From: Martelella lutilitoris
Lineage (GTDB): Bacteria > Pseudomonadota > Alphaproteobacteria > Rhizobiales > Rhizobiaceae
NCBI RefSeq assembly: GCF_005924265.1
Contig: NZ_VCLB01000011.1
Coordinates: 120,749 to 184,748 of the forward strand
DNA length: 64,000 bases
Direction of reading: 5' to 3'
The translations under genes were made by a program, and so were the position numbers. Shown here piece after piece: positions 45,606 to 55,203 of the stretch. The notes under the pieces are model-generated. The model was not told the origin of the DNA, did no database searches, and was given only the letters and a program-made list of their open reading frames with translations. Every line of letters begins with the position of its first letter. Positions within the stretch are counted from its first letter, which is position 1.

Positions 45606-46115
45606 ATGCGCGCAATTGCCCTGATGATCGCCCGGGCGCTCGCCCGAACCACCGAAATCCTGGCGACGCTGATCATGATCGTCGTGACGGCGCTGAACCT
45701 GACCCAGGTCGGCGGACGCTATCTTTTCAACACCGGTTTCAGCTGGACCGAGGAATATATGCGCTATCTGATGATCTGGCTGATGATGCTCGGCTCGGTC
45801 GCCTGCATCTTCCGCGCCGAACACATGGGCATAGAGGCGCTGGAGCACCTCGCCGGGCCCCGCTTCGCACCGCTCGTCAAATCGGCGCTCTATTCCATCG
45901 CCGCGATATTCTGCGTCATCCTTCTGGTCTATAGCTGGCCACAAGCGCTCAGAAACGCGAGCCAGGTGGCGCCTGCCTCCGGCATTCCGATGATCTATCC
46001 CTATCTTGCCCTGCCGGTCGGCGCGGCGTTGATGTTGGTGCAGATCGCCCTGTCATGGGTCGCCGGTTTCGAGCCCGAACATGACGATCTTTCCGATACC
46101 GGAGGCTCGGCATGA
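45606..46115 (+). CDS. dctQ: TRAP transporter small membrane subunit (DctQ)
   Basis: 169 residues from ATG 45606, with GGAG 8 bases before. Four membrane helices and the DctQ patterns NTGFSWTEEYMRYLMIWL and LGSVACIFRAEHMGIEAL. Joins DctM by an ATGA overlap. Confidence 0.9.
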   Translation: MRAIALMIARALARTTEILATLIMIVVTALNLTQVGGRYLFNTGFSWTEEYMRYLMIWLMMLGSVACIFRAEHMGIEALEHLAGPRFAPLVKSALYSIAAIFCVILLVYSWPQALRNASQVAPASGIPMIYPYLALPVGAALMLVQIALSWVAGFEPEHDDLSDTGGSA

Positions 46116-47386
46116 TCTGGGTTGCGCTCACGGGCCTCGGCCTGCTGTTCATCGGCGTGCCCGTCGCCTTCGCGATTGGCCTTGCCGGCCTTGTCGGCAT
46201 TCTCGTCGCCGATGTGCCGCTGTCGATCGCGGCGACCCGGATGTTCACCGGCGTCGACAGTTTCGTCTTCCTCGCCGTCCCTTTCTACATTCTCGCCGCC
46301 GAGATCATGAATCAGGGCGGCATCACCACGCGGCTGATCTCAATCGCCCAGCAAGCGACCAGATGGCTGCGCGGCGGCACGGCCTATGCCAATATCGGCG
46401 CCTCCGTGTTGTTTTCCGGTATTTCCGGCTCGGCGGTCGCCGATGCCGCGGCGCTTGGCCGGGTGTTCATCTCCGAAATGCCGAAGGAGGGCTATACACG
46501 GCCCTATGCGGCGGCCGTGACGGTCGCCTCCTCGATCATCGGCCCGATCATCCCGCCCTCCGGCCTTGCAATCCTGATTGCCGCCGTGTCCGGCCAGTCG
46601 GTCATCAACCTGTTTCTCGCCGGCGTGATTCCCGGTCTGCTGATCGGCCTCGCCTGTGCCGGGATCGTCTTCATCGATGCGCTGCGCAAACGCGTGCCGA
46701 TGCCGCGGCCGGCGCATACCGGCGACGGCACGGCGCGCATGATCATGGAAGGCGTGGCCGTCGCAACCCTGCCGCTGATCATCGTCGGCGGCATGGTGGT
46801 CGGCGCTTATACCGCGACCGAGGGCGGCGGCATCGCGGTTGCCTATGCGCTGGTCCTGTCGCTGTTCGTGTTCCGCGGTCTCGACATGACCGGGCTCTGG
46901 CGCGCGATCATGAAGGCGGCGCGGATTTCGGCCTCCGTCTATCTGCTGGTCGCCGCCGCGAGCATTTTGTCCTATGCGCTGAACCTGCTCGGCATCGCTT
47001 CCTGGATCAGCAGTGCTGCGGAAATGTTTGCCGACAGCCCCGTGCTGTTCCTGTTCGCGGTTGCCTTTCTGATGCTGATCCTCGGCACCTTTCTCGATAT
47101 CGGCGCGGCCATCCTGATCTTCGTTCCGCTCCTGGTGCCGGCGGTGCGCGAACTCGGCATCGCCCCGGTGCAGGCCAGCATGGTGGTGATGATCACGCTC
47201 GCGATCGGCCTGGTGACGCCGCCGGTCGGCGTCGTCCTGTTCGTCGTCATGCGGGTCGGCCGCATCGGCATGTATCCGCTGATGCGGGCGCTGATGCCGT
47301 TCCTGCTTGCCGAACTTGCCGCTGTCGCGCTTCTATGTCTGGTGCCGGAATTCTCGACCTGGCTCCCCGAAAAGCTCAATCCCTGA
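46112..47386 (+). CDS. dctM: TRAP transporter large membrane subunit (DctM)
   Basis: 424 residues, about 12 membrane helices. Family motifs: FVFLAVPFYILAAEIMNQGG, SVLFSGISGSAVADAAALG, IIGPIIPPSGLAILI, and the closing TPPVGVVLFVVMRVG. Na+- or H+-driven channel for the ligand bound by DctP. Confidence 0.92.
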   Translation: MIWVALTGLGLLFIGVPVAFAIGLAGLVGILVADVPLSIAATRMFTGVDSFVFLAVPFYILAAEIMNQGGITTRLISIAQQATRWLRGGTAYANIGASVLFSGISGSAVADAAALGRVFISEMPKEGYTRPYAAAVTVASSIIGPIIPPSGLAILIAAVSGQSVINLFLAGVIPGLLIGLACAGIVFIDALRKRVPMPRPAHTGDGTARMIMEGVAVATLPLIIVGGMVVGAYTATEGGGIAVAYALVLSLFVFRGLDMTGLWRAIMKAARISASVYLLVAAASILSYALNLLGIASWISSAAEMFADSPVLFLFAVAFLMLILGTFLDIGAAILIFVPLLVPAVRELGIAPVQASMVVMITLAIGLVTPPVGVVLFVVMRVGRIGMYPLMRALMPFLLAELAAVALLCLVPEFSTWLPEKLNP

Positions 47387-47404
47387 TACCGAAGGCCACT
47401 TCCC

Positions 47405-48580
47405 GTGAAAATCACCGCCATCGAAACCGTCGTCGTCAATGCGATCCACCGGAACTGGATCTTCGTCAAAGTGGTCACGGACCAGCCGGGGCTTCATGGC
47501 TGGGGCGAGGCGACGCTCGAATGGAAGACCCGCGCCGTTACCGCCACTGTGGAGGACCTGAAACCCTTCCTGATCGGCGAGGACCCGGCCCGGATCGAGC
47601 ATCTGGTGCGCCGCATGACCCATTTCAGTTTCTGGCCGCTCGGTGCCATCGGCCTGTCGGCCGTCTCCGGGATCGAGCAGGCGCTGTGGGACATCAAGGG
47701 CAAGGCGCTGGGCGTGCCGGTCTGGCAATTGCTCGGCGGCCGGGTCCGCGACAAGGTGCGGGTCTACACCCATCTGCGGCGCGCGAAGATCGGCGCGCAG
47801 GTCGGAACCGAGGACATCTCCGCCTTCTGCGACGCCGTGCAGGAAACCGTGGAAATGGGCTACGCGGCGGTCAAGCTCGGTTTCGTGCCCTATAGCGGCT
47901 ACGACGCGCCGCTGCCCACCGTCTGTCATGTGGAAAAGCTTGCCGCCGCCGTGCGCGAGCGGGTTGGGGACGGCGTCGACATCATGACCGATTTCCACGG
48001 CCGTCCGCAATCGATCGACGCCGCCAAGGCCTATATCGACGCGATCGCGCCCATCCGGCCGCTGTTCGTGGAGGAGCCGATCCAGCCCGGCAACACGCCG
48101 GCCATGGCCGATCTCGCCCGCCGCGTCGAATGCCCGCTTGCCACCGGCGAGAGGCTGTTCACCCCGCGCGAATTCGCCGAGGTCGCCGAGACCCGCGCCG
48201 TCGCCTATATCCAGCCCGATCTTGCCCATTGCGTCGGCTTTTCCGGCGGTCGCCGGATTGCCGCAATTGCCGAGGCCGCCGGGATGGGTGTCTGTCCGCA
48301 CAATCCCATGGGCCCGGTCGCCGGCGCCGTCGCCCTGCAATTCGATGTGGCGACCCCGAATTTCGTCATTCAGGAGGAAGCGGTCGGTCTGGTGCCATGG
48401 TTCCGCGATATCTGCAGCGCCTATCCGCTCGATCTCGTCGACGGCTTCTGGCGCGCGCCCGAAGCGCCCGGCCTCGGCATCGAGATCGACGAGGCGGCGG
48501 CGGCCCGATATCCCTTCGAACAGGAAATCATCCCGGCCATGGAGGCAGCATTGCCGGACGGAACGGTTGCGCACTGGTGA
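47405..48580 (+). CDS. Enolase-superfamily acid-sugar dehydratase (galactonate-dehydratase-like)
   Basis: 391 residues from GTG 47405 with GAAGG before it. Mandelate-racemase fold: metal ligands in MTDFHGR (D), FVEEPI (E) and ATGERLF (E), His base in CPHNPMGPVAG, closing VIQEEAVG. The DFHGR and PHNP-GP combination is typical of the DgoD/ManD group dehydrating aldonic acids to 2-keto-3-deoxy acids. Nineteen bases after dctM, so it acts on the imported acid. The exact sugar is unknown. Confidence 0.85.
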   Translation: MKITAIETVVVNAIHRNWIFVKVVTDQPGLHGWGEATLEWKTRAVTATVEDLKPFLIGEDPARIEHLVRRMTHFSFWPLGAIGLSAVSGIEQALWDIKGKALGVPVWQLLGGRVRDKVRVYTHLRRAKIGAQVGTEDISAFCDAVQETVEMGYAAVKLGFVPYSGYDAPLPTVCHVEKLAAAVRERVGDGVDIMTDFHGRPQSIDAAKAYIDAIAPIRPLFVEEPIQPGNTPAMADLARRVECPLATGERLFTPREFAEVAETRAVAYIQPDLAHCVGFSGGRRIAAIAEAAGMGVCPHNPMGPVAGAVALQFDVATPNFVIQEEAVGLVPWFRDICSAYPLDLVDGFWRAPEAPGLGIEIDEAAAARYPFEQEIIPAMEAALPDGTVAHW

Positions 48581-48778
48581 TCCAACCAGGGCAGACATGG
48601 TTTGCACAGCGTCCCGCGCGGTTTGGTCGAACAGCAGACGGCAGCCTCTGTGAACTCGGCGATCTTCGCACTGAGCGTATCGTTAGAAACGAGCTGGAGG
48701 TCGCAGAGGCCCGTCGCCATGAATGTCGCCATGAATGGAGCCTGGTGGCTTGACCTTTCAATTCTCTGCGCATCAATC

Positions 48779-49270
48779 AAAATTCTTCGCTCATTCGGCG
48801 GGCGTGACGGGCGCGCCTCTCAGGCGCTTCTGGCAAAGCGGCTGGAGCCGCTCTGCAAACGCACATTGCGGCGTCAGGTCCAGCGGTCGGGGCTGATCAA
48901 CTATACCAACCGCCTGCCCAGAACGTTCGATTTCACGCCGGGCCAGATGGAGACCGACCTGTACGACAAGGTGTCGGACTATCTGCAGGACCCCAATACC
49001 ATCGCGCTCGGACAGAACGGCCGACATTTCGTGACGCTGATGCCGTGCAAGATCCCGGGCTCGTCGTCCTTCGCCGTCACGCAGACGCTCGACACGATGA
49101 ACCGCCGTCTTGAAGACAAGCGCCTCGCCGGCGCCGAGGCCGATGCTGTCGAGGATGATAGCGAAAACACCGATGACGTCGATCCGGTGAAACTCGAAGC
49201 CGAGATCAGGCGGCTGACGCAGTATCGCGATCTCGCTGCCGCTCCATGTTCATATACGGCATTGATCAGG
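48779..49270 (+). pseudogene. Internal fragment of a SNF2/HepA-type helicase
   Basis: Reads LLAKRLEPLCKRTLRRQV, NYTNRLPRTFDFTPGQMETD, LYDKVSDYLQDPNTIALGQN, FAVTQTLDTMNRRLED, an acidic linker, and KLEAEIRRLTQYRDLAA. From memory this is the inter-lobe region of bacterial SNF2-type helicases (pattern PLCKRTLRRQV...YTNR...LYDxVSxYLQ). Both helicase lobes are missing and the usual RKLLASS tract is altered to CKIPGSS, so it is decayed. Such helicases accompany restriction and DISARM-like defence genes. The roughly 200 bases before it hold nothing I can assign. Confidence 0.7.
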
Positions 49271-49279
49271 ACGGACACT

Positions 49280-50566
49280 CTAGAACCCCATCAACCTGGG
49301 CAGCCAGAGATAGATCTGGGGTACAAAGGTGACGAGCAGAAGGATCATGGCCATCGCGACCAGATAGGGCATTGCCGTGGCGAAGACCCGATGGATCGGA
49401 ACGTTGGCGATGCCGCCGGCGATATAGAGGCAAAGGCCTACCGGCGGGGTTACCAGACCAAGGGCGAGCGCCAGACATGTGACGAGGCCGAAATGGACGG
49501 GGTCGATGCCGTAGCTTGCGGCAAGCGGGGCAAAGATCGGCACCAGCATGACCATGGCCGCGGCCTGTTCGATGAATAGGCCGATGACGAGGTAGATCAC
49601 CAGCATCAGCGCCATGAACACCACCGGGCTGCTGGTGAAGTCCGTGAGGAAATTGCTGATGCCGCGCGGCACGCCCTCGATCGTCAGCCACCACGTCGAG
49701 ACATTTCCGAAGGCGATGATGATCATGACCACGGCCGTGATGCTGACGGTTCGCTTCATCGCGCGGTGCACTTGCGCAAAGCTCAGTTCGCGCGTGACGA
49801 AGAAGCCGACCGACAGCGCATAGACGATCGCGATGCAGCCCGCCTCGGTCGGGGTCGCGATGCCGCCGACAACGCCGCCGACCATGATCAGCGGCAGGAT
49901 CGCCGCGATCATGAAGCGACCCGTGATCCTGAGAATATCACCAAAGCCATAGCGCTGGCGGGAGACCGGATAGTCCTTCTTGCGAACCAGAACGGCGGTC
50001 ACGATCATCAGCGACAGCCCGAGCAGGACGCCCGGCACGACGCCGGCGAGAAAAAGCGCCGCAATCGAGACATTGCCCGCGGCAAAGGCGTAGATCAGCA
50101 TCGGCAGGCTCGGCGGGATGACCGGGCCGACCACGGAACTGACGGCCGTGACCGAAGCAGCAAGCTCAGCCTCGCCGTATTCATCCTTGGTCGCCTTGAT
50201 CATCATCGCGCCGACGGCGCTGGTATCGGCGATCGCCGAGCCGTTGATGCCGCCGAAGAACATGCTGACCAGAATATTGATCTGCAGCAGGCTGCCCTTG
50301 AAGCGGCCAACCAGAAGACGGGAGAAACCGAGAAGCCGGCTCAGAATGCCGGAACCGCCCATCAGCTCGCCGGCAAGAATGAAGAGTGGAATGGCGACCA
50401 GGGTGAACTTGTCGAGACCGGTCCACAGCCGCTGGGTGAACAGCTGCACCGGCTGATCCGTGAGCACGAATACGAAAAGGGTGGACAGGCCGAGCGCGAA
50501 AGCGATCGGAACCGCAGCGGCAATCAGCGCGATGAAAGCCAGGAAATAAAGGGCAAGCGCGCTCAT
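49280..50566 (-). CDS. dctM: TRAP transporter large membrane subunit (DctM), second system
   Basis: 428 residues. TRAP large-subunit motifs: VAIPLFILAGELMGGSGILS, GGINGSAIADTSAVG, VVGPVIPPSLPMLIYA, TPPVGLCLYIAGG. Last gene of the sulfatase operon. It ends 10 bp from the helicase fragment on the opposite strand, so its 3' side is a recombination border. Confidence 0.92.
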   Translation of the reverse strand: MSALALYFLAFIALIAAAVPIAFALGLSTLFVFVLTDQPVQLFTQRLWTGLDKFTLVAIPLFILAGELMGGSGILSRLLGFSRLLVGRFKGSLLQINILVSMFFGGINGSAIADTSAVGAMMIKATKDEYGEAELAASVTAVSSVVGPVIPPSLPMLIYAFAAGNVSIAALFLAGVVPGVLLGLSLMIVTAVLVRKKDYPVSRQRYGFGDILRITGRFMIAAILPLIMVGGVVGGIATPTEAGCIAIVYALSVGFFVTRELSFAQVHRAMKRTVSITAVVMIIIAFGNVSTWWLTIEGVPRGISNFLTDFTSSPVVFMALMLVIYLVIGLFIEQAAAMVMLVPIFAPLAASYGIDPVHFGLVTCLALALGLVTPPVGLCLYIAGGIANVPIHRVFATAMPYLVAMAMILLLVTFVPQIYLWLPRLMGF

Positions 50567-51090
50567 GTCGTCACCTCGTTCGGCGGGAACCGGAGTTTGG
50601 AATCCTGAAGTCTGATCCAGGTGGTGAGGTTGGTCTGGATGAGCGCGTAAAGGGCGCCGGCGGCGACAGAGAAATACGGGATCGCCATCGAAATGCCGAA
50701 GACGAAAGGATCATGGGAGTTAAGCCCGCTCAGCGCATTGAGCGTCCCGTAATAGGCGACCGTCGCGAACAGCACCGAAACCAGTACATTGATCCCTATA
50801 AGCAACGCCCGAGCGGCGCTTTGCTGGAAGTTAACGACCAGCATATCGACCAGAACATGCTCGCCACTACGGATCGCAAGGCCGACGCCGAGAAACGCCA
50901 TCCATTGCAGGAAATACTTGGCAAGCGCATCGGCGAAATTCAGCGGATGAAACACCACGAAACGGGAGAATACCGACGCGCTGATGGTCACGACGATTGC
51001 GCCGAGCAGGGCGACGCATAGGCCGCTCACGATACCCGCAAGCCACTTGTCGACCAGACGGACCGCACGGGAGAAGCGGGATTGAGACAT
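50563..51090 (-). CDS. dctQ: TRAP transporter small membrane subunit (DctQ), second system
   Basis: 175 residues, four membrane helices; NFADALAKYFLQWMAFLGVG and LAIRSGEHVLVDML are DctQ patterns. Overlaps dctM by 4 bases. Confidence 0.9.
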   Translation of the reverse strand: MSQSRFSRAVRLVDKWLAGIVSGLCVALLGAIVVTISASVFSRFVVFHPLNFADALAKYFLQWMAFLGVGLAIRSGEHVLVDMLVVNFQQSAARALLIGINVLVSVLFATVAYYGTLNALSGLNSHDPFVFGISMAIPYFSVAAGALYALIQTNLTTWIRLQDSKLRFPPNEVTT

Positions 51091-51109
51091 GATCAGGCCC
51101 CTGTTGATG

Positions 51110-51135
51110 ATCCGGGCCGCCAGTGTGGCCCGGAT
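51110..51135 (-). terminator. Hairpin between second dctP and dctQ
   Basis: ATCCGGGCC, 8-base loop, GGCCCGGAT: perfect 9-bp GC-rich stem in the 67-bp gap after dctP (leftward transcription). No U-tract. Same location relative to the binding-protein gene as three other hairpins in the window. Confidence 0.65.
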
Positions 51136-51157
51136 GCCACGTGGATTGTTGCGAAGA

Positions 51158-52228
51158 TCAGCGGGTATAACCCCAGCCGCCGTCGCCGACAGGACCGGCT
51201 TCCTGTTTAATCAGATCGATCTTTTCCTGCGACATGCCTTCCTTGCCAACGAATTGCGGCCAGACGCTCTCGACCGTCATGTCGCGCACCTTGGCATATT
51301 CGTCACCCGGCAAGGCGTAGATCTCGACGCCCTCGGCCTTCATCGCCTCGATGTTCTTGGTGATGTAGTCTGAAACGAAATCGACATGCCAGGTCTGAGC
51401 CTCGGCGGCGGCTTCTTCCAGAACATCGCGCACCTCATCCGGCAGGGCTTCGTATTTCTCCCTGTTGACCACCAGCACCGATGCATAATTCTGGAAGTTG
51501 AGGTCCAGAATGTAGTTGATCAGATTGCCCTCGTGGAACTTGGCGGAATAGAAGCTCGCATAGGGTACGGTCAGACCATCGACCATGCCGAGGCGGACGG
51601 CCTCCGGGGTTTCCGGCCAGTCGACGGTGACGCCGGCAGCGCCCCAGGATTCATGCGATGCGATTTCCAGCGGCGAGCGCGAGGCGCGGAATTTCATCCC
51701 GGCGAGATCGTCGGCGGTTTCGATCTTCTTTTTCGACGTGCCGACTTCGCGCGGGCCGCCGATCTCGAACGTCGCAAACCATTCCAGGTTCACCGGCTCA
51801 AGCTCTGCGTTCACCTCGGCCTGAACGGCGTCGCTGCCCATGGCGTTGAGAAGCTGGTCGCGCGATTCGAACAGGAACGGGAAATGGAAGACCTCGAAAG
51901 CCGGGGTGATCGACGCCAGGTTGGCGAAGGAATCCGCGGCAAAATCGATATGGCCGTTTTTCACCGCCTCGAAGGTCTCGACGCCCGAGCCAAGCTGGCC
52001 GCCGTGGAACACCTCGATGGTGATCTTGCCGTCGGATTTCTCCTCGGCGAGTTCGGCGAACTTGTCGATTCCGAAGGCCGTGACATCGCTCGGCGACAAC
52101 ACATTGGCGAGACGGAACGTATAGTCTTCCGTGATCTCCGCATGGGCTGGCGCAATGCCGGCCATCAGCAGGGTCGACAGGGCCAGAAGGCCTGCCGGAC
52201 GCGTGATGCTATTGGTGATGTTCCTCAT
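51158..52228 (-). CDS. dctP: TRAP transporter solute-binding protein (DctP), second system
   Basis: 356 residues. Sec signal ending AHA-EITE. DctP body: FHGGQLGSGVETFEAVKNGH, FPFLFESRDQLLNAMGSDAV, MKFRASRSPLEIASHESWGA, RLGMVDGLTVPYASF. The Arg in KFRASRS should bind a carboxylate or sulfonate-like group. It follows a sulfatase gene, so the ligand may be a sulfated organic acid (inference). Confidence 0.9.
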   Translation of the reverse strand: MRNITNSITRPAGLLALSTLLMAGIAPAHAEITEDYTFRLANVLSPSDVTAFGIDKFAELAEEKSDGKITIEVFHGGQLGSGVETFEAVKNGHIDFAADSFANLASITPAFEVFHFPFLFESRDQLLNAMGSDAVQAEVNAELEPVNLEWFATFEIGGPREVGTSKKKIETADDLAGMKFRASRSPLEIASHESWGAAGVTVDWPETPEAVRLGMVDGLTVPYASFYSAKFHEGNLINYILDLNFQNYASVLVVNREKYEALPDEVRDVLEEAAAEAQTWHVDFVSDYITKNIEAMKAEGVEIYALPGDEYAKVRDMTVESVWPQFVGKEGMSQEKIDLIKQEAGPVGDGGWGYTR

Positions 52229-52336
52229 GATTTCCTCCCAGGTTGGAACATTTACGTCGATAAGCCTGTCGGTGCGCCGGGCCTTCCTCCATGTCCCGGC
52301 GACGTCTCAGGTTGCGAACGGTCCTTGACCGCCGCG

Positions 52337-53956
52337 TCAGGCGTCTTCGTCTTCCCAGAATGCCGGCTCGCCGGCATTCTTCATGATTTCCAGTACTTTC
52401 TCGCGCGGGATAACCCCGCACCGCGCAGCCCATTCGTCGTACATCGCCGCCATGTCGCGCACCCGATCGGGGTGAAGCGCGGCGAGATCGTTGAGCTCGG
52501 TGCGGTCCGCGTCCATGTCGTAGAGCTCCCAGTCCGCCGGATAGTTGCGCACCAGCTTCCATTTGCCGTCGCGCACCGCGGCATTGCCTTCATGCTCGAA
52601 GAACAGCGGCTTGCGGGTGGCGGTCGGATCGGTGAACGAGGGAACGAGGCTCGCCCCCTCGCAGGGCGGAACCGCCACGCCGTTGCGCGTCTCGGGATAG
52701 GCTGCGCCGGTGATCTCAAGGATCGTCGCCATCAGGTCCGGCAGCTGGCCGGGCGTGTGGCGAATGCCGCCTTTGTCGGCTATCCCTTCCGGCCAGTGAA
52801 CGATCAGCGGGGTCGCGATGCCGCCTTCATGGGTCCAGTGCTTGTAGTAGCGGAACGGCGCGTTCGAGAGATTGGCCCAGGCCGTGCCATAGCTCTGATA
52901 GGTATCCTCCGGCCCCGGCATGATCGAGGGATCATTGCCGATCCGCACGTCGCGGCCGTCGCGGGTCTTGTACTGCGCGATCATCAGCTGCTCGACAAGC
53001 TGCTTCGGGTCGACGTTCTCGGGGATATCCTCGGCGCAGCCGCCATTGTCGGACAGGAAGATCACGACCGTGTTGTCGCTCTCGCCGGTTTCTTCCAGCG
53101 CCTTCAGTATCCGCCCGATGCCCTGGTCCATCCTGTCGATCTGGGCGGCGTAGACCTCCATGCAGCGGATCAGCCATTCGCGGTTCTCCGCTTCCGTAAA
53201 GGGCGGCTGGGTCTCGTCGCGCGGGCTCAGCTTCCACGACGGATCGAGCAGGCCCGCCTTGACGAGACGGCCGAGCCGCTCCTGGCGCAACGTGTCCCAG
53301 CCGGCATCGAAACGCCCCTTGTACTTGGCGATGTCCTCGGGATGCGCGTGCAGCGGCCAGTGCGGCGCGGTGTAGGCGACATACATGAAGAACGGCTGGT
53401 CGGCATGGCCTTCCTGATGCTCGTGGACATAGCGCGCGGCCTGGTCGCTGATCGCATCGGTATAGAAGAATGCGGGATCTTCCACCGCCTCATGCTCGAT
53501 ATTCTCGTTGCCGCGCGTCAGCGTGTTGGGATGATAGAAGCTGCCCGCCCCGATGATCGTGCCGTAGAACTTGTCGAAGCCGCGCTCAATCGGCCATGCA
53601 CCGTTCGGCTTCTTCAGATCGGAAGCGATGTGCCACTTGCCGCTCATGTAGGAGCGATAATTGCTGCCCTTCAGGGCTTCCGGAATGGTGACGCAATCCT
53701 CGCTCAGATTGCCGGCATAGCCTTCCGGCCCCATGTCATAGGTCAGGACGCCGATCCCGGTCTGGTGCGGATGCAGGCCGGTCATCAGCGAGGCGCGCGA
53801 CGGGCTGCAGCGGGCGGTGTTGTAGAACTGGGAATAGCGCAGGCCATTTTGCGCAAGCCGGTCGAGATTGGGGGTCTCGACCTCACCGCCATAGCAGCCG
53901 ATATCGGAGTATCCCATATCGTCGTTGAGAATGATGATGACGTTCGGCTTGCTCAT
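52337..53956 (-). CDS. Sulfatase (type I, formylglycine-dependent), arylsulfatase-like
   Basis: 539 residues. Sulfatase motif C50-S-P-S-R54 in TARCSPSRASLMTGLHP; C50 must be oxidised to formylglycine. Metal site IIILNDDMGYSD, DNGGCAEDIP. C-terminal subdomain with FFEHEGNAAVRDGKWKLVRN. No signal peptide is visible, so it probably acts in the cytosol on an imported sulfate ester. No maturase gene lies nearby. Second gene of the GntR-led operon. Phosphonate hydrolase or choline sulfatase is less likely from the motifs. Confidence 0.9.
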   Translation of the reverse strand: MSKPNVIIILNDDMGYSDIGCYGGEVETPNLDRLAQNGLRYSQFYNTARCSPSRASLMTGLHPHQTGIGVLTYDMGPEGYAGNLSEDCVTIPEALKGSNYRSYMSGKWHIASDLKKPNGAWPIERGFDKFYGTIIGAGSFYHPNTLTRGNENIEHEAVEDPAFFYTDAISDQAARYVHEHQEGHADQPFFMYVAYTAPHWPLHAHPEDIAKYKGRFDAGWDTLRQERLGRLVKAGLLDPSWKLSPRDETQPPFTEAENREWLIRCMEVYAAQIDRMDQGIGRILKALEETGESDNTVVIFLSDNGGCAEDIPENVDPKQLVEQLMIAQYKTRDGRDVRIGNDPSIMPGPEDTYQSYGTAWANLSNAPFRYYKHWTHEGGIATPLIVHWPEGIADKGGIRHTPGQLPDLMATILEITGAAYPETRNGVAVPPCEGASLVPSFTDPTATRKPLFFEHEGNAAVRDGKWKLVRNYPADWELYDMDADRTELNDLAALHPDRVRDMAAMYDEWAARCGVIPREKVLEIMKNAGEPAFWEDEDA

Positions 53957-53997
53957 GGCGTGACATTACCTGTGCTGTTGGCTCTTTCCCGGGCGGC

Positions 53998-54738
53998 TCA
54001 GGAGCCTCTCCGGTTCAAATTGATGGTCAACTGGAAGAAATCCGGGCGGTAGACCGCCCTCAGCAGTTCGAGCACCCTGCCCTCGGGATCGTGAGTGGTC
54101 CGCTGCATTTCGATCAGGGCGGAGGCCTGTTCGAGTTCCAGCGCCGCCTCGTCCTCGGGCGAGGATATCCGGGCGCTGATGGTCTGGACGGCATCCTTGA
54201 TCTCCAGGCCCAACTCCTCCTCGAACACCTGATACATCTTGATCGAGATGAGCTCGCGCTTGCTGAGCTCGATCCCGATATCCGGCGGATAGAAGGCATG
54301 CTCGATCGCGATCGGGGTGTCGTCGGCATAGCGGATGCGCTTCAGTTCGTAGACCGCCCGCTCCTTTAGAAGCTCGCGCACTTCATCATCATGCTGGTGC
54401 GTCATGCCGCTCAGAAGGATCGAGGCACCGGGCCGATAGCCCGCTTCGGCCATGATCTCCTGAAACCCCATCAGCCGGCCGACCCATCGCTCGGCGTAGT
54501 TGGGCCGCAGAAACGTGCCGCGCTTGGGACTGCGGTCAAACATGCCGTCCTCGACGAGCGGGGCCAGCGCGTTGCGCACCGTGACCCGGCTGACGCCGAA
54601 ACGCTCGACCAGCGCTGCCTCGGTCATCAACCGCCCGTTTTCGTCAACGATCTCACCGCTGATCGCCTGCTGACGGATCAACTCGCGCACCTGAACGTGC
54701 AGCGGCGCATCGCTGGAAAACTGCGGTACTGTGGTCAT
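53998..54738 (-). CDS. HutC/UTRA-type GntR regulator
   Basis: 246 residues. Winged helix at residues about 10-75 (PLHVQVRELIRQQAISGEIV, MTEAALVERFGVSRVTVRNA), then a UTRA ligand domain (VYELKRIRYADDTPIAIEHA, EELGLEIKDAVQTISARIS). Heads the sulfatase-TRAP operon and has palindromes just upstream, so it is probably an autoregulated repressor released by the substrate or a product. Confidence 0.88.
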   Translation of the reverse strand: MTTVPQFSSDAPLHVQVRELIRQQAISGEIVDENGRLMTEAALVERFGVSRVTVRNALAPLVEDGMFDRSPKRGTFLRPNYAERWVGRLMGFQEIMAEAGYRPGASILLSGMTHQHDDEVRELLKERAVYELKRIRYADDTPIAIEHAFYPPDIGIELSKRELISIKMYQVFEEELGLEIKDAVQTISARISSPEDEAALELEQASALIEMQRTTHDPEGRVLELLRAVYRPDFFQLTINLNRRGS

Positions 54739-55203
54739 GTGAACTCCTCCGCCTCTATTTGTCGCAACATTTTGACCAATGTCAATATTTGTATTCTATT
54801 TTGTTTTAACAAAAATTGATGAACATCAACGCTTGCGCCGCCCGGCAGACTCAACGCGTTCGGAGCAAAGCGTCTTTCGAGTTGAAGGCAGAACCGAGTG
54901 GATGGAGAGGTCGCCGCTCCTCTCAGCCGCGTTTGCCTGGGTCGCGGAACGTCGCTGTCCGGAGAAGGCGGGTTCCGGCGACGCTTGCCGCGAGAGCGTT
55001 TCCACTGAGTGATGGCTGAAGAGCAAACTTCGACCAACGCGCGTGAGGCCTGTGGACGTGCTCCCCACCGGGAAAGTGCGATGGTCAGAAGCGCGCACCG
55101 GATCAGACAAGCGCCGGGCGATGCAGCACGAGCGCCCGACCCGCGGCGCGTTCACCTGGCGCAGGGGGCGGACGTTTGTGGCGGTCGGTTTCCGCGCATC
55201 GCC
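54739..55203. promoter_or_regulatory. Control region of GntR-sulfatase operon; rest of gap empty
   Basis: The first 80 bases are AT-rich and carry two perfect inverted repeats: TTGAC-CAAT-GTCAA (54772-54785) and TTTTGTT-TT-AACAAAA (54799-54814). They are likely operator and promoter elements. From about 54,830 to 55,200 I see no gene, repeat or structure worth naming. Confidence 0.6.

Noticed and set aside
46081..47895. 604-codon plus-strand open frame
   Set aside because: Overlaps dctM and the dehydratase gene in another frame; Arg/His/Pro-rich composition is typical of a shifted frame.
51386..54052. 888-codon plus-strand open frame
   Set aside because: It is antisense to dctP and the sulfatase, both full-length with clear catalytic motifs. 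High GC keeps the opposite frame open.
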